From Nilaparvata lugens (taxonomy: Eukaryota; Arthropoda; Insecta; Hemiptera; Delphacidae): DNA of 64,000 nucleotides. Position numbers and translations under genes: made by a program. The stretch covers positions 5,123,016-5,187,015 of the forward strand of contig NC_052511.1 of assembly GCF_014356525.2 (NCBI RefSeq), read 5' to 3'. This document shows positions 1-11,700 of this stretch, piece after piece. The notes below the pieces were generated by a model, which was not told the DNA's origin, searched no databases, and saw nothing but the letters and a program-made list of their open reading frames with translations. The first letter of the stretch is position 1, and every line of letters starts with the position of its first letter.

Positions 1-779
1 TAATAGTTCAGCCAGTAGCTTCTTCAATAGCAGAGTGCACAACACTCTCATGTTTGCTGCATCTCATTTGATCTTCAAAATCAATACTAACTAGAATTGA
101 TTCATGGTCCAATCGTTGAATAACTTTATTTGGTATTGTGCACAGTATTAAAAGAAATAATTGAAAATATACCTTAATTCCAATCAGCCCATAATTCAAT
201 ACAACACTTTCTCAACTGATTATTGTAAATTATTATTCTATTGTTATCTTGACACTATATCTATATTGTATAAATTCAATGATAAATAAAATAAATAAAG
301 ATTCATCCATCTTGCTGTTTATGATCCAATGAACGCGGGCACGTAGCCAGGGGGGTCCTCCAGGGACTTTTTCCAGAAACTAAATTTGTCAGATTGAAAA
401 TATCTTTCAATGTTTCTATCAACATTTTGTCAATGTTATTTTTAATATTTTCATTACTGTAATGGTATATGGTTAAATTTATTAGTACAGCCTACCAAGG
501 TCTGGCCAGGAGGACAGGATAATTTTGACAAAACCTACTTTAGGTCAATTAATCACCTGCCGGTACTTATATGTATATAGTGTATTATTATTATTATATT
601 TTTGTTGTGTGAAGCCACAAATTCTGAGCGGTGCTCAAGTGGCATACAACATGTCATTTTTAGAATGGAGTCACATGAATGCTCTAAAACACTCCTCAAT
701 GGTATAAGGACAAGCCTCTACCAGTGTCCTAATTATCTTTGAAACAAATAACTTTATAGCTGCTACACAGCCTTATATC
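1..779. other. intergenic, no gene recognised
   Basis: AT-rich sequence without a coding region I can support. Open frames here are short and have no recognisable motif. The missing 5-prime exon(s) of the downstream channel gene could lie here or further left, but I found no hydrophobic signal-peptide exon with a convincing donor. Confidence 0.5.
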
Positions 780-1877
780 CTAGGGAATGCAATTAAAACA
801 CTTGAGTCCTGAATAATACGGTCCCTTTTCGAGAAGAGTCAGTCTATGGATAGGGAACTGGAATAATCCTGTATTTTTACCTCGTGTTTCATAAGTATGA
901 CAAATTCGGTTAGCAATAAAAATATTTTTGTCTTTGAACACAAACGAAACAACTTCAAGGAAGTATATCGCTGGAACTGTAAGTAGTCGGTGTGCCTTGA
1001 ATATGGTCTTACAGGAGAAAGATGGACCCACTCCCCCCAAAATCCGAAGTGATTTTTTCTGCATTTTTAAGTTTGTGTTCAAATGAATTCTTCCAGCCCC
1101 CCAAAACAAAATACTATATCTAATGAGTGAAAGAAAATTCCCATGGTAAACCTTTAGAGCTGTCTTGAGATTTGAATTCGACTTAACAGTCCTCAGAGCA
1201 AAGAGAGCATGGTAAAGCCTTTTCTGGAGTTTCTCTATGTGACCATCCCACTTCAAGTTTGCCTGCAATTCAATCCTCACAAAATTTGTCTTATCAGTAG
1301 CAGGACACTCCCATCCCACAATAGCTGGATCATTCTCATTACCTCTCATAAAGAACTTAATAAAATTTGTCTTGCTTGGATTAAGCTTCAAGGAATTATC
1401 ATAAAACCATCCATTGAGCTGCTGCATGGCAATCTTAACCTTCTCCATGACATCTTGATAGTTGTTTCCTTCAAGTAAGATTGTTGTGTCGTCAGCATAC
1501 AACACCAATTTACCATCAACATTGTAGGACAAGTCGTTGATAAATATATTAAACAATGTAGGCCCAAGTATGGAGCCCTGAGGAACCCCTCGCTTATCCA
1601 TCTGCCATTCAGAAAGCACCTGAGAGCCATCACAATCATTTTTCACAGCCTGGTATCCATCCACAAGATAGGATCTCAAAAACACCTCTGCACGACCTCT
1701 AAATCCATAAAATTTAAGCTTACTCAAAAGGAGTTCATGATCGACCATCTCGAACGCTCTGGATAACGTATTGGCTACTATGCCAGTTATCGAACCACGT
1801 GCAGTGTGGAAAGGACCTTTTCCACCATGAAACTGTGAAACAGAAGCTTGATGATGAATGAAAGAGGTAGAACGCAC
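780..1877 (-). mobile_element. non-LTR retrotransposon (LINE) reverse transcriptase remnant
   Basis: A 365-codon frame encodes the second half of a non-LTR reverse transcriptase plus its C-terminal extension. Visible in order are a motif-A region (SRAFEMVDHELLLSKLKFYG), motif B (RGVPQGSILGPTLFNIFIND), motif C (LYADDTTILLEG) and the thumb/C-terminal region ending in family-typical text (KCFNCIP). The catalytic Asp expected in motif A (usually D-x-S-x-AFD) is replaced: the copy reads NTLSRAFE. The endonuclease and N-terminal RT motifs are absent. It is therefore a 5-prime truncated and probably inactive copy, even though the rest of the frame is intact. The style (DHELLLSKL, LYADDTT) suggests the Jockey/CR1 side of the non-LTR tree, but I cannot fix the clade. 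Confidence 0.85.
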
Positions 1878-4800
1878 TTGCTATGCTAGACGATATTATA
1901 GTGTTGAAACAATGTAGTTTTGTAGACTATCTTATTTGTCCGGGTTTTTCACGGGAATGGGCGACAAACATAGGTACTACTCGGTAGAAGAGTATCATTC
2001 TAAAGATGGGCGACCACGATGCAGCAGCGTTTCCAGTGGGATAACTACAAGCATCAAGTATTAACATTTTGTTAATAACGTTGGTGTAAATGCTGCTTTG
2101 GGTTTACAATATGTTGTGTGTACACAGATTTCAAACACTACTTGATACAATATTTATCTACTTTTGCTAAGCTTCTCTACCAAATTTGAATATTTTCTGT
2201 CTATCATTTCTCAAAGAAGTTGAGAAAACGCAGAAAAATGCTGGGAACGTATATTTATGGCGTAGACCTATTTTCAGGTTTAAAAATATTATTCTCATAC
2301 ATCATTCAAAGAATTATAAAAATAGTTTTATTTATTATCGGTTCTATTATACTGAATCAACTTCTATACTACCGTACCGTACGATTAGATCAGTTTTATT
2401 TTCTTAATTCCATAAAAGCGTACTATTCAGAAGCTTCATTTCAAAATAAGCGCCACAACTCATAGTCCATGTGCTACCAAAACAACACTACTAGCAATTA
2501 TCATAGATCTCCTTAAATTGTGTGTTTTAATAACTAAAAATTATTAAGAATACACTGAGAACAACCAATTTGAGTACGATAATGATAATATTGGGAAAAA
2601 TTGCAATAAACGAGAATGGAAACCTATGTTTTCAAGATGGAACTAAATTTTAATTTCTGTTATGTTACTGCAACTGGAGCAAAGCAACAGGCTTGGATCC
2701 AGCTGTCAAGCAACATGTTATCATAAATTTTGTATTCAGTTATCATGTATACCACAGTTCTTGTTCATTGCCATGAGGTTGTGTGTTTTGTTTCAAATTT
2801 ATGTGATTTGTTCACTGACACAAAAGTTAAATGCAGCGTAAGTAATCAACAACAATATATTCTCATTAGAATCGATTTTAAAAGTCCAAATTTTGTTGTG
2901 TTGTCGTACAATCTATCCTCATCTTCAGGTGGATTTTCTTATTGTTTACTATGTGATTGATTGCTTTACTTTGCTGGATTTGTCCTCGCAAATCGGATTT
3001 ATTTGTTTAAAATCTATAAATATTTTATTATTCTGTCCAATTAGAAACTATAAATTACCACAATGGGGTTATGCAAGTTTGAAGGTGAAATGCATCGAAG
3101 TATAAGAAACAAAACCAATTCTAATAGTTTACATCCGCTTTTTGGCTAATATTCCGTAACCGTAACTTAAAACATAGGAAAATAATTATTCTTCCAAAAA
3201 CACTACAAATAATCAAGTTGATACTATTAGATTAGATGTAAATTAACAAGTAGAATGGTAACTCAGTTTTGTCTTCAATAGCCTAGTCTTATTTTTTAAA
3301 TTAATGAATAACCAATTCATTCTTAATAGATCTACCTGTATCTATGACGGAAATTGGCATTAACAAGATTAATAGGTACGGTAAGTGGTTAATTGTTCAA
3401 GATAAAATTTACTGCTTGAAAATTGCTATTGGTAGCAATAGCTCTTGGAGCTATTGAGAGGGTTGATAATTATCTTCAATTATATTTTATACATCTTTTA
3501 CTAAAATTATACAAATCTATCTTTCCAGTTTTAATTATAGTTATAAAACTTGAAATAAAAATTATGAAGTTTTCTGATGATTCCTAGTAATGTTACTCCA
3601 GGTATTTCATTGTACTAATTGAGTTAATACCATCATCTATTTGATAATTTTAAATAATATATTCACAGCCTCTCAGTTTTTTTTATTATGCTTAAAAAGT
3701 CAATTAAAACTCTCGTACCGTATCCCAAAATAAGTTACTACTGGTAATCCTCAAATTATATAAAAATTCTCATTCAAAAAACATTTTTTTTGTCAAGTCT
3801 TAATAACTTTGATGAAGGTCTATCTGTTGTATTTTGTAATAAGACTATGAAATCAAAATTTCAAATAAGCATACATTTCTAGAAGACTTCAGTTAATTGG
3901 ATAAGACTTAAAAATTGAAATACCAACTAATTTACACATTTCAATAAAATTCATTTAATCAGTTAACACTTTAAATGTGAAATTATGCAATATCAATAAA
4001 TTACACATTGCAATAAAAAATTCTTGTGATCCTCTGCATCACAATAGATCAGCATCAATTATGCAGTATCAACAAATCACACACTGCAGTAAAAAAGTAT
4101 TGTGATCCTCTTGCATCTTAGAATCTATGTTTATGATTTGTATGTTTATGCTGAATGTAGGGCAATCATGAATCACGTTCTCAAACTGACTTGAACAATA
4201 ATTGTTTGATTGTCAAAGGCTCTGACTGTCTAGGCCTATATATTTCTCTCATCTTCTATTCAAGCAAGTACCGTACCATACTCAATTCAATTTTTGCTCA
4301 ATCTCTCCTTGTATTACATTATCTATTTATTTCATGTTTATATTAGCAGTGCATATTAATGTTATATGTAGGCTATAATACTCAACAATTGCATGAAATT
4401 AATTGTCCTTCAAGTAGTTGATTTGAAGTTTATAACATAAACAATTTATTGACCGATTATGATTGGCTGTATTTAATACTACTTGCAGTACTCTAGTTTT
4501 TCAACACAAACTAATCTAATCTTAGTTTTTCAATTAATTATCTAATTGTTTTCATCACAATTAATTATTTTATTGTAACTGTTGGCATTTCATTTTAATC
4601 CTCGTCGCCAACTATTGTAATAATTGAACATAGTATAAAAATTGAATAAGCCATGATTGAATAGAAAATACTTTTTAATGATTGTACTGTGTCTATTGAA
4701 TAATTGGATTAAATTCTGTGCACTAAAACTCTATTCGGATTTTAAAACTTCTATTGATCTATATGTGATCTTGAATTTTTAGAAAAACTGCCCATTTTGT

Positions 4801-6500
4801 TGCCCATCATATTGTAAATTCTATCATTCGTGTCTCAAAACTTGCAAATTTCATATTCTATCTGATTTTCTTGTATGAAAAAATGTAATGTTGCAAAAAA
4901 ACGAATATGTCAAGCTAAGTGAGCCATTCAAGTCCCGCACTAATATTTTAATTGCGTCTTATCAACCTGAGTTAGATTTACGACTTTCAAGAATTTCAAG
5001 TAATGATACAGTCATCATTTCATTGCATCATGTTTGTAAAGGTTTCGCCTTTGAGTTTCTCGATAATACATTAGTTTCGTAGAGTAAATTGCTGTCTCTA
5101 TTTTTTATTAATACCAAAATATTCGATCTAAAGCATTCTAGTAGTCTACTTTTTGTAAAGACTTCATTTCTTTCAATATTAAATTTGTATAAAGTATTGC
5201 ATTTTCAATTGTTTTACTTGTATTATGTGTTAAGAGAGCAATGGGTTATTATCCTTGTGCCCTCATATGTATCTCAAATAAATAAATAAATTAGTTGAGA
5301 TTGATTATTCTAATATCAAATAAGAGAGTAGAGCATTTTAACTCAGTCAAGAATGAATTAATTAAAGTAGACGATTCCATTCAATAAAAGCAAAATTTCT
5401 ACCGTACCTTATTGGTGGCGAAAGTGTCTAGTTCGTCTTCAACATATTATTATTTAATGCTTATACTTGAAGTCGTTGCTTTGGACTGGGGCTCCCAGAT
5501 AGGAATTGTCAAAGTTTTCCAGTTAATTACAATAAAACAAATCTGCTTTGCTATTCATGCTGTGAAGGTGCTAGGTAGATCCCCAAGGGTAGCAATATTA
5601 GTGATCTAATAAGCTCTACATTCTTCATGGAATATCTAAATACTCATATCATCATCTATAATAACAATCAAATCATTGATGATTATGATTAGGTATTTGA
5701 AAAAGTCTTTCCGTATTCTTTTCTTGTGATGTGATAATTCACTCTCTTGAAATCTTCAGTCTTGAGAACAGCCATGTTTAGCCCAATTTTTCAAGCACGT
5801 GCACAAAAAAATAACAAAATTAATCTGATGAATTTATCAATCAAATCAACTCAGCCAATCTGAATAGAATATCAAGTCAAGGTCTTCAACTATTTCCTAT
5901 AGAATATTTTGCCGTCATATTTGCACAAACCAGACTAAGAGAAATGCGAAAATTTATGGCATTGGAAAACCCAAGTTATAGTCGGTCTTGAAAGTGTCAG
6001 GACACCTATTAGTATTGAACGGTTTAATTTATGTTCGGTCACGACACAAATTGAAATACGTACGTTTGTGTACTCGGTGTCATTCATGCACTTGTCATTC
6101 TTTGTATGTGCCAACTTACAGTTATAGGTACCTTTTGTTACATTCTGCGCTTTTTGCATTCGCAGAATAAGCAATCAGCTCTGTCTGTTATCAGGAACAG
6201 CTTTCTTATCAGTAATGTAAACAAATTAGTGAAGATATCAGGCACAACGTGAATTGAGTTGTCATTTGTTCGAAATGCACTACAAGAAAAATGTTTTCTG
6301 AACTGAATATATTATCAGACAGATCTTTTCCCTTTGTTCCGCTCCAGTGCTTATACATAATATATTTTTTGGAGTGGAGAATGAATACATTTTATGCACC
6401 TAAATGTTTTCTGTACCTAATAGAATAAACAAGCAAATACTAAACCATTCATAGGAACCAACAAGTTATAAAATATATGTGATCCATGATTTACTTATTT
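1878..6500. other. intergenic AT-rich stretch
   Basis: Nothing I can call as a gene. Open frames of 60-86 codons occur by chance in such AT-rich DNA and contain no domain. Around 4888-5290 two consecutive open frames end near an (AAAT)n tract at 5276-5292, which could be the 3-prime end of an old retroposon. That is weak. Confidence 0.4.
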
Positions 6501-6527
6501 CTACTTGTGTGCTGTACCATAGAGAAA

Positions 6528-6792
6528 CAATAGCGTAAGTAGATATCCCATGGTATAGGAGTTTATGTCGTAACTTTTACTGTTATCTCAAGCCGATTAC
6601 TGTCGATTATTGTCGACTTTTACTGTTTTGCCCGGTTGAGAGTGTATTAACGGCACAATATGAGAGACTACCAGAGTTATACAGCTTCAAGGGAAAGAAC
6701 TACGTGGACTATTAGCTTGAGATAACAGTGAAAGTTACGACATAAACTCCCTATACCATGGGATATCTACTTACGTTAATGTTTCTCAATGG
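6528..6792. mobile_element. foldback MITE, CATAGAGAAACAATAGCG family, copy 1
   Basis: The left end (CATAGAGAAACAATAGCG, then a segment ending ATCCCATGGTATAGG) returns as its reverse complement at the right end, so the element folds almost completely on itself. The inner arms share CTCAAGCCGATTACTGTCGA-type sequence. Near-identical copies occur at 35808 and 59162, which supports a mobile family. There is no coding capacity. Confidence 0.85.
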
Positions 6793-6821
6793 CTGTACTT
6801 TCTGCCGAAACCCAACGCCTT

Positions 6822-7049
6822 AGATTAGATTTTTGCTGGCTTTGTAATCTAGAGACCCGGGTTCGGATCCCAGCCCGGGCGAGATATTTTTCACAGGCCA
6901 CACCCTTGTTTCGGATGGATACGTTAATCCCGCAGGTCCCGGCTGCCTAAAAAATAGTCGTTAGGTCATGTCAGAGGCCCTGAAATTGGTCAGTTGCGAC
7001 CTGAAAACTCTGACACCAGACCTGAGCCAGCCAGGTCACTCGATATTTT
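6822..7049 (+). mobile_element. tRNA-derived SINE
   Basis: A tRNA-like T-arm/B-box (GGGTTCGGATCCCAGCCCGG) sits about 30 bp into the element. It is followed by a body ending CAGACCTGAGCCAGCCAGGT. Part of the body recurs in reverse orientation at 49145-49250, which supports a dispersed family. The anticodon region does not form a clean cloverleaf, so this is not a functional tRNA gene. Confidence 0.7.
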
Positions 7050-7280
7050 TTTCAGTATCTCAAGTTTTCATTTCTAGTTTACTGTTCACTCTCCCTGAGT
7101 AGCTTTTTACCTATTGTTATTCTAATAATTTTACCTTATAGGCTAGATGGTTGCTTTGTAACCTTATAACAAGTCAGCAATGTGACACCAATTGCTTCTG
7201 TGGTCGTAGATAAAATTGTGTATACAACAGTTTTATTATAAGGGTCTTCAACGCACGAGTTAGATGTAGAGTTAAGACAC

Positions 7281-7652
7281 TATAGTGCGGTTCACGTTAT
7301 AATGGCAGTGTTTGATTAGCAATGGTATTGCTATCCTTGTCTATCATTCAACAAAGTAGGTAGCGGCTATCTCTTTCTCGCTTTGCTCTGTTACCAGATC
7401 GTCTTTTAACAATGTAGAATTAATAATTAATTAACAAAATATTTCATCTTAATTATGTAATAAATTATTGAAATGTTTCTTGCTTAATAGAATATAATTG
7501 ATTATTTTAAACGAGAATGAACAGTTAATATTAGGCCTACATCAATAAACCTGTATCAGCTACCGTCTATAGAAGGCGTTGAGAATACAGAGGATAGGCA
7601 ACATTGATCTCCTACCTTTCTCCACTGCCATTATAACGTGAACCTCACTATA
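7281..7652. mobile_element. MITE with TATAGTG terminus, copy 1
   Basis: It begins TATAGTGCGGTTCACGTTAT and ends with the inverted equivalent (ATAACGTGAACCTCACTATA). The internal body, containing TGTCTATCATTCAACAAAG, is shared with many other copies. The terminal TA dinucleotides fit a Tc1/mariner-type TA target. It has no coding capacity. Confidence 0.85.
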
Positions 7653-7949
7653 TCTACTGTATAAGCTTCAGTCACTTCTTAGAATGAAATAGGCCCCAAC
7701 ATTCCTCTCAAAAAGATGTCAATTATGAATCCAAACATTGATTTTATATAGCCCCACTTTATTATACTTATCACTGGATTTCTAGATTGCAATATCACAC
7801 ATCGAGAATCTCTACCGTGAAGATGATATGAAATTTTTCGACTAGAAATTTTATACAGCCTACCTTGAAAGTTTCTACCCTGGTAATGACATGGAAGCCT
7901 TTTCCATAACTAAGAAATCTCATCGAATAGATGGCTAATCGATAACCAC

Positions 7950-8060
7950 CAAATTATTTATTTATTTATACAATATGGCAATTTCCACTGAGTCTAACAA
8001 GACCCATAGTGGTACAAAACAAAATAGCACTGTACATGAATAATCTATACGGTAAGTATT
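7950..8060 (-). mobile_element. LINE/SINE 3-prime tail with hairpin
   Basis: An ATTT-type tract is followed by CCACTGAGTCTAACAAGACC and AGTGG. CCACT (7985-7989) pairs with AGTGG (8008-8012), giving a short hairpin whose loop contains CTAACAAGACCCAT. Similar tract-plus-hairpin units occur at 17468, 23990 and 26500, so I read this as the 3-prime terminus of a retroposon inserted in minus orientation. Confidence 0.45.
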
Positions 8061-8244
8061 AATGTAAAACTAAAAGTAGGTATAATAGATGAGCACAGTA
8101 AAAATTAATATAGATTACTTCAAAAACAAGATAGAAATAGAAAAATGAGAAGGAAAAAAACGAAATATAACAGAAGTAGCGACAGTCATTGAATCCTTCC
8201 TTTTAATTGATTAAAATACAAAATTTGATAAGCAAGTTTACCAT

Positions 8245-8562
8245 TTTACTCAGACAGAGGATAGGCAACATTGATCTCCTATCTTTCTCCACTGCCATTA
8301 TAACTTGGACGACCTCACTATAGTAGGTTGATTTCTAACCTTACAACAAGTCAGCAATGTGATATTTTGCTTCAGAGTTCGTAGTTAAATTCATGTATAC
8401 AACAGTTTTATTATAAGGGTCTTCAACGCACGAGTTAGATGCATAGTCAAGACACTAGTGAGAGAGCGTAGCAACACATCAGCTAAATTTAACTCGTGTG
8501 TTAGACACCCTTATTATAAAATTGTTGTATAAACGTTTATTATAACGTGGACCTCACTATAT
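8245..8562. mobile_element. broken copies of the TATAGTG MITE next to a channel exon
   Basis: A terminal fragment ends at 8324. A second terminus (TTATAACGTGGACCTCACTA) ends at about 8561, only 34 bp before the splice acceptor of the first recognised channel exon. Between them, 8405-8530 holds an inverted pair of TTATTATAAGGGTCTTCAAC / GTTAGACACCCTTATTATAA-like segments, partly shared with 7235-7285. Confidence 0.7.
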
Positions 8563-8595
8563 GGAGTGTATGTTGTACGATGTGTTCGATTACAG

Positions 8596-8782
8596 GTGTG
8601 TGGTGTCGCTGCTGCGGCCGAACCCGCATGCGCGGCTGACTCCGACAGAGGTGTTGTCCGCCATTACGAACCCGTGCAGTTATGACAGCCACCTGCGGCC
8701 GGCCAGCCCTGATGGCGGACCCCTAGTGGTGCGCGCGCGCATCTTCGTCTTCTTTCTCAAATCTGTCAAGGCGCAGAACCTG
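8596..8782 (+). CDS. channel exon A: N-terminal extracellular domain
   Basis: Acceptor TTCGATTACAG and donor CTG/GTAAGC. The exon completes one codon and adds 62 more, containing LTPTEVLSAI, NPCSYDSHLRP and GGPLVVRARIFVFFLKSVKA. This matches the pattern at the start of GluCl/GABA-type ligand-binding domains (YD-x-R-x-RP, then VRVNIFV-like strand 1). An in-frame ATG at 8561 precedes the exon but lies next to a MITE terminus and lacks a hydrophobic signal peptide, so I do not take it as the start. Markedly GC-rich. Confidence 0.85.
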
Positions 8783-11700
8783 GTAAGCACCCTGCCTCTG
8801 CAGAATTATTATCATAGATAAAAGATAGCATAAGAAGATATCCCATAGTTTGTGGAATTTATTCAAAATTTGGAAGTTTTGTATCTATGATGTTGTGTAT
8901 CAAGTAGAGATTATACTGTAGCATAAGAAGATATCTCATGGTTTGTAGAATTCATTCAAAGTTTGGAAGTCTTGTATCAAATTATAATGATGTGTATCAA
9001 GTAGAGATGATACTGTAGTATAAGAAGATATCTTATGGTTTGTAGAATTCATTCAAAGTTTGGAAGTTTTATATCAGATTATGGTGTTGTGTATCAAGTA
9101 GAGATGATACTGTAGCATAAGAAGATATGCCATGATGTAGGGTGTTTGTGTTTCAAACTCCACTGTTAACTCAAGCCGATAGTCCTAGTAGTTATGTGAA
9201 GGTGATCAGTCTCTCATTCTGTGCCGTTCTTACAGTCTCGCCAAAAGAGTTATAATTTACACCTTGAATTGCTGAAACAACCCAAGTTCAATTATATTAC
9301 ATCGTCGAAAAAGAATAGGATGAGAAGGTATCCCATGGTTTGTGGAATTCATTCAAAGTTCAAAAATGTTGAAAAATTCAAAGTTTGGAAGTTTTGTATC
9401 AAATTATGGTGTTGTGTATCAAGTAGAGATGATACTGTATCATATTTCGTTCATTCTGTATCATTTATGGTGATCCAATATCATTATGTGGTGATACTGT
9501 ATCATTTATGCTGATACAGGGTTCACCATATGTTTGACGTGGGGGGTTCTTTGAACCTTTGGATCCTTGAATCCGTCCATTCAAAGATGGCGATACAATA
9601 GATGAAAAATAGTATAAGAATATATGCCATGATGTAGGGTGTTTATATTCCGAATTCCACTGTTAACTCAAGCCGATAGTCCTTTTTGGTGAAGCTATGT
9701 GACGCTGGTTGTCTCTTAGGCTTGAATTCTATACGATTAAACGAAACTTGACAAACATCGTCTGTTTGAAATTATCTGTTTAATGTAATAGAATTTATAA
9801 GGACGGCAAAAAATCGTACGTCCAGAAACCGATGTGTGTGTAACTGGCTTAATAGTAGACTGTAGTCAGCAGTAATCGGCTTGAAACTTGAAACATAAAC
9901 GCCCTATACCATGGAATATCTTCTAATGTTATCTTTTATCTATGACATTATTCACTATATGGTTCAAATCTTGTCCCTTCTCTTGTAAAAGCGATTTATA
10001 AGGTGAGTCTAATAATAAATATTGGTGAGGAATCCCTGACCTGAGTTCTACCTCGCCTTTATAATTACGTAATTGTCATCAATGGGTAAATTATGTATCA
10101 ACCGGGACCGACAGTTAAACATGCTCATAGGGTGGGTCTAATTTTCTATTAATAATGCCATACAATTCATCTCTAAACCTTATCAATATCAGCAGTGCCC
10201 CCTTAAATTGCCAAATCTCTTGCTCTTGGTTATGATGATAAATTTGATAACTCAAATATTCACTGTGGAAATATATCGTAGCATGATTTAATAATGAAGA
10301 TAGAGCTTGGTGTAAGGACAATAAGGATAGTAAACCAATGTATATCAGGATATCTGCTGCTATCTTTATAACTAACTATATATAGGCCTACTCTTCTTCT
10401 TATTGACCGAGCGTAGTGGGGTCTAAGATTCAAGTCGACGGTTTGGCATTTCTCTTTATGTTTAAATGTTTATATGTTGCGCATTTACGGCGATACGCGG
10501 TAATAGATTTTCATGAAATTTTACAGGTATGTTCCTTTTCAAATTGCGCGTCGACCTATATACAAGGTTTTTGGAAATTTTGCATTTCAAGAGTAATATA
10601 AAAGGAAAAAGGAGCCTCCTTCATACGTCAATATTAGAGTAAAAATCAGACTATAGATTCATCATAAATCAGCTGTCGAGTTGATTATAAATTGCATGCC
10701 ATGACGCATGCAATTCAATACCTCAATGTAACTTGGTAAAAAATCAGCTGCTGTGTTGACTATTAATTGAATGCCTCATTGAATGCAATTTTATGCACTA
10801 TTAAATGAACTATTGATTGCGTGCAATAACGCATGCAATTAATAACTTAAATAACATAGTATTGTCTCTCGAACTTTCTCTACTTTGAACTCGGGCTGTC
10901 CTGTTGCCAGTATGTCTTGAAGGAGATTAGCTTTTGATGTTAGCATTTTTGATACAACAACCCGAACAGCTATTAGCCGTTTTCACACCGATATCCCGCC
11001 GACACGACATACAGACACGATTTACTCTGATGAGGAGGTATAAGAGGAGGCTGCGGTTTATAAATGTGCGAGGTCTACTTTTCACAGAACTACTACTGAT
11101 GAATATAATTAACTCAAATATTCACTGTGAAAATATATCGTAGCATGATTTAATAATAAAGATAGAGCTACAGACAAGGATAGTGAACCAATGTATATCA
11201 GGATATCAGCTGCTATCTTTATAACTTGAATTTCACTATATACAGGCCTGCTCTGATTTCTTGTATGTACTGTTTGAATAGTCCTATCTTAAATATTTAC
11301 CTGACTTTATAATTTGAGTCACATTATAGGTACTTTTGACTTCTTATCAGGATTGTTTGAAGAGTCTTATGTTAAATCTTGACCTGACTTCACAACGTGA
11401 GTCTCACAATGCTCTGATTTGTTATCAGGATTGTTTGAAGAGTCTAAATGTGAAATCTTGACCTCACCTAGATGCGTGGGTCGACCTAAAAAATGCCACT
11501 CGATTCTGAGAATTTGGAGCCTGTTGACCTTCACCCACATCCAATCCAACTTATGCTGCTCAAATCTGTTCACATAACATGCTTAACATGTGTGACACAC
11601 ACACACACACACGCGCGCGCGTGCTCACAAATCTATTTATTGTGAGGTCCACGTTATAATGGCAGTATTTGATTAACATTGGTGTTGCTATCATTTTCTA

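Noticed and set aside
6850..6890. tRNA gene at the GGGTTCGGATCCCAGCCCGG box
   Set aside because: Only the T-arm/B-box is good. No consistent acceptor stem or anticodon arm, and the body continues into a dispersed repeat, so it is a SINE.
1..8500. signal-peptide exon of the channel
   Set aside because: I looked for a Met-led hydrophobic segment followed by a phase-2 donor and found none convincing; it may lie left of the window.
8561..8595. ATG at 8561 as the channel start codon
   Set aside because: The following residues are not a signal peptide, the ATG lies at the edge of a MITE terminus, and a good splice acceptor ends at 8595.
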